64,000 nucleotides of DNA from Stichopus chloronotus. Its lineage: Eukaryota > Echinodermata > Holothuroidea > Aspidochirotida > Stichopodidae. The notes beneath the pieces were generated by a model that was not told where the DNA came from, did no database searches, and saw only the letters and a list, made by a program, of their open reading frames with translations. The stretch covers positions 28,473,475-28,537,474 of the forward strand of contig CM037839.1 of NCBI GenBank assembly GCA_021234535.1. Reading direction: 5' to 3'. Shown here in pieces: positions 59,831 to 64,000 of this stretch; the stretch's first letter is position 1, and each line of letters starts with the position of its first letter. The position numbers and the translations under genes were made by a program.

Positions 59831-60802
59831 AAAATATGTAACCAACATATATACTTTACATACTCACTGAAAATGCCAAGTCACAGTTTGTTTCATCTTA
59901 ATGTATCTTTCTTACTAATGTAACTGTCTGCTTTCCAAAATCATAAAACTACAAGAAGAAAAGAAAACGGACCAAACACAAGCAAAATTATCATTCTCCT
60001 ATTTTTCCTGTCACTGCTGTTTTTCACTCAATTTTTGATATTAGGAGCATAGTACAGAAGTTGCACTGAGCACCTTCTTTGCATGTAAAAGCAAACATAG
60101 ACGAGACAAGATGTTCTACAGGCAGACAAGTTAAAAATTTATCCCTCTACGTGACAAAATATCCAAAATAGATGGCACTCTTTCTCTTTGACAACCTTAA
60201 CCAAACCAATGAAAGCAAATGCTTGTGGTAAAAATGTAAATTTAGGTCAGCAAGCAGAATTGGGAAGGTAAAATGCATCCTTAAATACTTTTCAGCAGCA
60301 ATATTTGCCTGTCTGGTCTAGGTCATATCCCTTCTACAATTTATTCCTGTACAATTCCCCTCCCCCCCTTTCTTGGCCTCCCTCTGAATTTCATGAAAAC
60401 ACACCAGGCTGCTGCTGCTGCAGCAGTTCGTTAATGAAAGTCAGCCGAAGGTGAATAACCTCCCTGACAGAACACTCAATACTGTTCAAACCACTTGCAC
60501 ATTTCCCCAGTCTCGCACATCTCTTCTCCCAGACACAACAATTTGATCGGCTTCCACGGGAAAAAAAAAAAAAAATGGGCCCATGCATAAAGCTTAAACC
60601 GTGCCAGTTGTGTCGTCCAGTTTTTGGCTTCTTTCTGTTTTGTGATCGATGCAATTGGTCGTGAGCAAGGCAGCTTGTCCCTACGGTTCTTGACCTGTTA
60701 GCAACAGTAATTCAACACCAGTTATCTGCCAAGAGGCGAAGCCTGCCTGGAATACGCTGCAACACTCATCACGTTCAACAACTCTTGTCTATTGGTTTGC
60801 AG
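59831..60802. other. Non-coding stretch becoming CpG-richer
   Basis: Plain up to about 60400. From about 60400 to 60870 CpG is more frequent. A CTG/CAG run (CTGCTGCTGCTGCAGCAG, about 60409-60426) and an A run (about 60561-60574) occur here. A promoter or first exon is possible, but no TATA box, initiator or start codon context is convincing. Confidence 0.4.
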
Positions 60803-60992
60803 AGCCGGGGCCGTTAGCTCAAGTGATCTGGAGTGTCGTAGGTTTAGGTACTGCACTATGTACGTGCCCCACAGGCCAGCTGCCAGATATGTTCATGTCA
60901 GGACGAAGAAGAAGAAGCGTTTAATCTTTGGCAAGTCTAGGATAGCAGAGACTCACCGTAATGAGCGTGGAACAAAATGGAATTGGCCTCTG
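60803..60992 (+). other. Candidate internal exon (weak)
   Basis: A plausible acceptor (GTCTATTGGTTTGCAG, ending at 60802) opens a frame of about 63 codons to a donor-like CTG|GTGAGG at 60992/60993; the frame itself continues to a stop near 61100. The peptide is basic (RTKKKKRLIFGKSRIAETH) and its codons are mixed and G+C-richer than nearby DNA. It lies in the CpG-richer patch. No family recognised. It may be coincidence: the frame is short, and the A-rich part after 60993 looks non-coding. Confidence 0.22.
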
Positions 60993-61100
60993 GTGAGGAA
61001 GAAGTATTATAAAAACTTGCAAAATGCAAGAATACAGGATGAAGAAATGTACAAAAAATTTAACCACTGGTCAATGATTTTGATTCAGATGGAGATTTAA

Positions 61101-63657
61101 TTCTGACCGTCAATTACACAAAGAAAAGAGAGGAAAAATATGGAAGCGAGGTAAAACAGAAGAAATCTGAAGTGTGTTTCACAAAACAAAACTGATAACA
61201 AGCTGACAGTCAACGGTTGCCAGGACAATACTGGTCAAGATGCTTGCAGAGAGAGACCACTGCTAGTGGTGTTTAATATCAACTGCCTATCTTCATTCTT
61301 CAATGCTACTTTGAGGTATTCCAAGCCAATTCTGTTAATTTTGAAGTAGTCAGTAATTGTTTCAGATGATGAGCCTGCTAGTCAGAAGGCAATGGTCATT
61401 GATTATGGAGGATAGAAGGAATGTAAAGATGAACAAAGCACCAGGAAATAAATCAGAGAGATTTAAAAAGGCAGAAGTAATCACAAGGTTTAGAGCTTTG
61501 AGTTAGGCTTGATTTCTATTTGATCAGTGAATAGGGCAAACCATTAGATCAAGCTCTTAAGGCAAGCCATAACAGATCAATAACAGGTAGAAAAGCGTCA
61601 TGCTATAGAAATGTACAGTGTCTTTGGTGAAAAACAGTGAAGACATTTATCTAGTGAAGTGTTAAAGTGTGCACAGCTCCAATACTGCAGAGTTTCAAAC
61701 AGTGTGGTAGGAATTAGTTAATAGATTTTTGTGAAATAGGTCATTCCCTTTCATTATCCTTCTTCGGAGTCTGTAATCTTGCAAAACAGTTCTTCTCTTT
61801 ATGCTCAGAATCTATGACTTATCCTTATTGAACATATGATCATGTGAAAGTGTGGAACTCAACTTAATCTTGGGCTCAATTCGGCATAGGGGTGTAAACA
61901 ATGAACAACAACTTAGTTACAAGTAGCACTGCATTGTACTTTTCAATCTGGTTGTGTTGTCCAACACACATGATTAGTTTCAGATACAGAAAATATGAAT
62001 AAAGACAAAATTGTGTTAACGACTTTTTGCTAGTACTAGTACAATCTAGTACTTTGTAACTTTCCTTCGATCACTAATTAAGGGCATAATGTGTGTGTGT
62101 CCTAAGAATATGTTGGGTGTTGTAAGTTGGGCCGATTTGCCATTGGTGGGAAGGGAAAATTTACATGGATTGAATGAGGGCCCCCACTAATTGACATCCA
62201 CAGGTCCATCTGAGAAAAGGAACCAATGGCAATGCAATTTACATTAAAAGGAAGATGAGTGAATAATCTTTCACAATATTGATTAAATGGGAACAATGCA
62301 ATGTACGACAATGGCAGGGATGTGGAAAAAACTGCAATTATATCTAATAGCAAGTGAAACTATTCTAGCAAACCTGTAAGGATCATACCCACTACATCCA
62401 TGTCCCAGTGATTGCTGTGTCAGACGTTCATCAAATATGCCTTTCTGTTGAGTTGGATATGCGCCAACTATGTGCGTATGTCACCTAGGTGATACTCAAT
62501 GATATAAATGTGCTGTATGTATGCATGGCTGTAAGCATAACAGGTTTTAATGCCTTCTTGATATTGCCCATGTAAGAATAAAACCAAAAGTATTCAATGA
62601 AATTAATATCAGTGATATCTGACAATGTAACTACTAAAGTGAAGAAATTTCAAAAATGACACATTTTTGGAGTTACTAAGAACGATAATGGCCACACATG
62701 CTACATTTGGTATAGCATCATACTCATAAATTTTAATCAACAGTATGAAAATGTTGATTATTAAATTAGGTAAACCAGTACAAAGAAGTGTCCTAATTAA
62801 GGGATATCTGTTTTAAAGAGAAAGCAGCTAAGTCTATCATGTAGAAGCTAAATTGTGTTACGGACTTTCCTTACCCTAGGAGTTTGGGGCATATGTCAAA
62901 TCCAACCCAGATTTATGCCAACTGGTTGAGAATGACCTTAGTTGATAAACTTTCACCAAGTTCTCCACTTATATGGTCGATTTTACGTTGAGCTAGCCAT
63001 GGTTATTCTGCACCCTCTTCAGGGATAACATATACCTCAGTGCTCAAGCAGTCCCTCTCGCTGTGGTCAGTGGACACATAATCATGTACCTGACTTTGAC
63101 CCTCATAAGCCAGAGTGGGCGATAAGACAGCTATTGATAATAGTCAATCTGGAAGAACTTTTGCCCCATAAATCCTAGGTCCAGAAAAACCATATGTATC
63201 ATTCGGGGAGCGGGCTTCAATGTTGATTGGAAACACCTGGTACATGCATGGTCTTAAACAAACAGAATACAATGAAAGTACAATAACAACCACTGAACAT
63301 TTATAAATACAGACACAGAAAACTAAATTTAAAGCTAAAAAGAATTCAACTAGCTGTTGTAGATTAGAGGGAGGATATAAGAGATTTCATAAAGTCACTT
63401 TTTCTCTGTACTGTTGAGTGTGCGCTTTGTTTTTGAAGATGATTGACGTGTTGCATTGAATCATATTTCACAAGATAATAACTCAGACAGAGTTCAATTC
63501 TATTACACCCTCCATTAAAGTCCATCTTGTTTTGCCATACCTGTTTGCAACAATATCACGGGCAGACATCATTACTTTGAGAAGAGATCTCTTTGAGTGA
63601 AGAATTCATGTTTCGGCCCGTTGCTGTGGGTAACAGTATACCTGTACGTCACTGAAG
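61101..63657. other. Non-coding stretch
   Basis: A+T-rich DNA with a short GT run at about 62090-62099 and the local TAGTAC/CTAGTAC words near 62030-62052. No gene, RNA or mobile element supported. Confidence 0.55.
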
Positions 63658-64000
63658 CTCATCCTCCCACCGGGTAAAGTCAGATTTCAGACAGTCATAA
63701 AGTAAAATAATACAAGCACAACTTAAATTTCTCTCATTCATATGCCTAAGCTTAGTCTGATTACTTCATTTTGGTGCTTATATTCAAAGCCAATAAATGA
63801 ATGTACATATCCCTTTCAGATATCATGGCCAATTCCAAATTTATTCAATGCAAACACTGGAGAATGTGCAATGGTCATGTGATCATGGCCTTCTGCGATG
63901 GGGTTGACACAAACATGACAAGATATGGACTTGGAGGAAAAACACCTCATCCTCCCACATCACTGCTGGGTAAAGTCAGGCAACAGACCCTGATAAAAGA
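63658..64000. repeat. Short direct repeat pair near the window end
   Basis: CTCATCCTCCCAC, then GGGTAAAGTCAG and CAGAC occur at about 63658-63705 and again at 63947-63992, about 289 bp apart, with a small insertion in the second. The second copy runs to the window edge, so a longer tandem repeat may continue beyond it. Confidence 0.6.

Noticed and set aside
60808..60845. tRNA-like A box (GTTAGCTCAAGTGATCTGG) suggesting a tRNA gene
   Set aside because: No B box at the right distance and no acceptor stem; more likely chance or part of the candidate exon.

Overview
The window looks like eukaryotic nuclear DNA, almost entirely non-coding. It is A+T-rich, has no long open frames and no operon layout, and is full of degenerate minisatellites, short palindromic elements and transposon remnants. 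The frequent 'ataggcctac'/'taggccta' words, 'catgtacatg' words and hAT-like ends of the form CAGTGGC..CCAGG suggest a marine invertebrate, perhaps an echinoderm or another non-vertebrate deuterostome. That is an inference from texture; no marker gene fixes the taxon. The window may be intergenic or lie inside large introns.

No complete protein-coding gene can be supported. The longest open frame (236 codons, minus strand, 22955-23665) runs through a fold-back satellite element and is best read as an artefact of repeats without stops. The only recognisable protein homology is a 5'-truncated, frameshifted non-LTR retrotransposon tail at 58717-59345: the end of the reverse transcriptase reading region plus a typical 3' tail. 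Three weak single-exon candidates are listed at low confidence.

Layout. 1-3678: plain A+T-rich DNA. 3679-4118: 28-bp minisatellite. 4119-10516: mostly plain DNA with homopolymer runs. 10517-10781: 16-17-bp repeat that reverses orientation. 11453-11620: two-copy repeat. 15269-15313: perfect hairpin. 17215-17595: long imperfect inverted repeat. 18428-18850: possible hAT-like non-autonomous element. 19218-19320, 27835-27935 and 34195-34290: three copies of one unknown interspersed repeat. 21070-21593: well-preserved hAT-like element with a near-perfect 8-bp target duplication; its longer relative at 30720-31354 has three instead of two internal units. 21798-22045: ~40-60-bp degenerate array. 23239-23750: composite fold-back element. 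26128-26218: palindromic mini-element with a partial copy at 59394-59458. 30056-30301 and 31664-31910: direct duplication of about 246 bp. 32345-32915: 22-bp array. 39484-39622: palindromic MITE bounded by TTAA. 40533-42395: three adjacent but unrelated arrays (about 70, 41 and 16 bp; the last has a 112-bp higher-order period). 46768-46930, 50140-50520 and 52868-52937: further minisatellites. 58717-60000: LINE tail, CA repeat, palindromic element copy and a tRNA-like SINE head. 60400-61100: locally CpG-richer DNA with a weak exon candidate. 61100-64000: plain DNA with a short direct repeat near the end.

The notable theme is the density of short-unit tandem arrays (at least ten in 64 kb), two of which are built in both orientations. 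The sequence suggests but does not prove that this is a repeat nursery, not a functional system.
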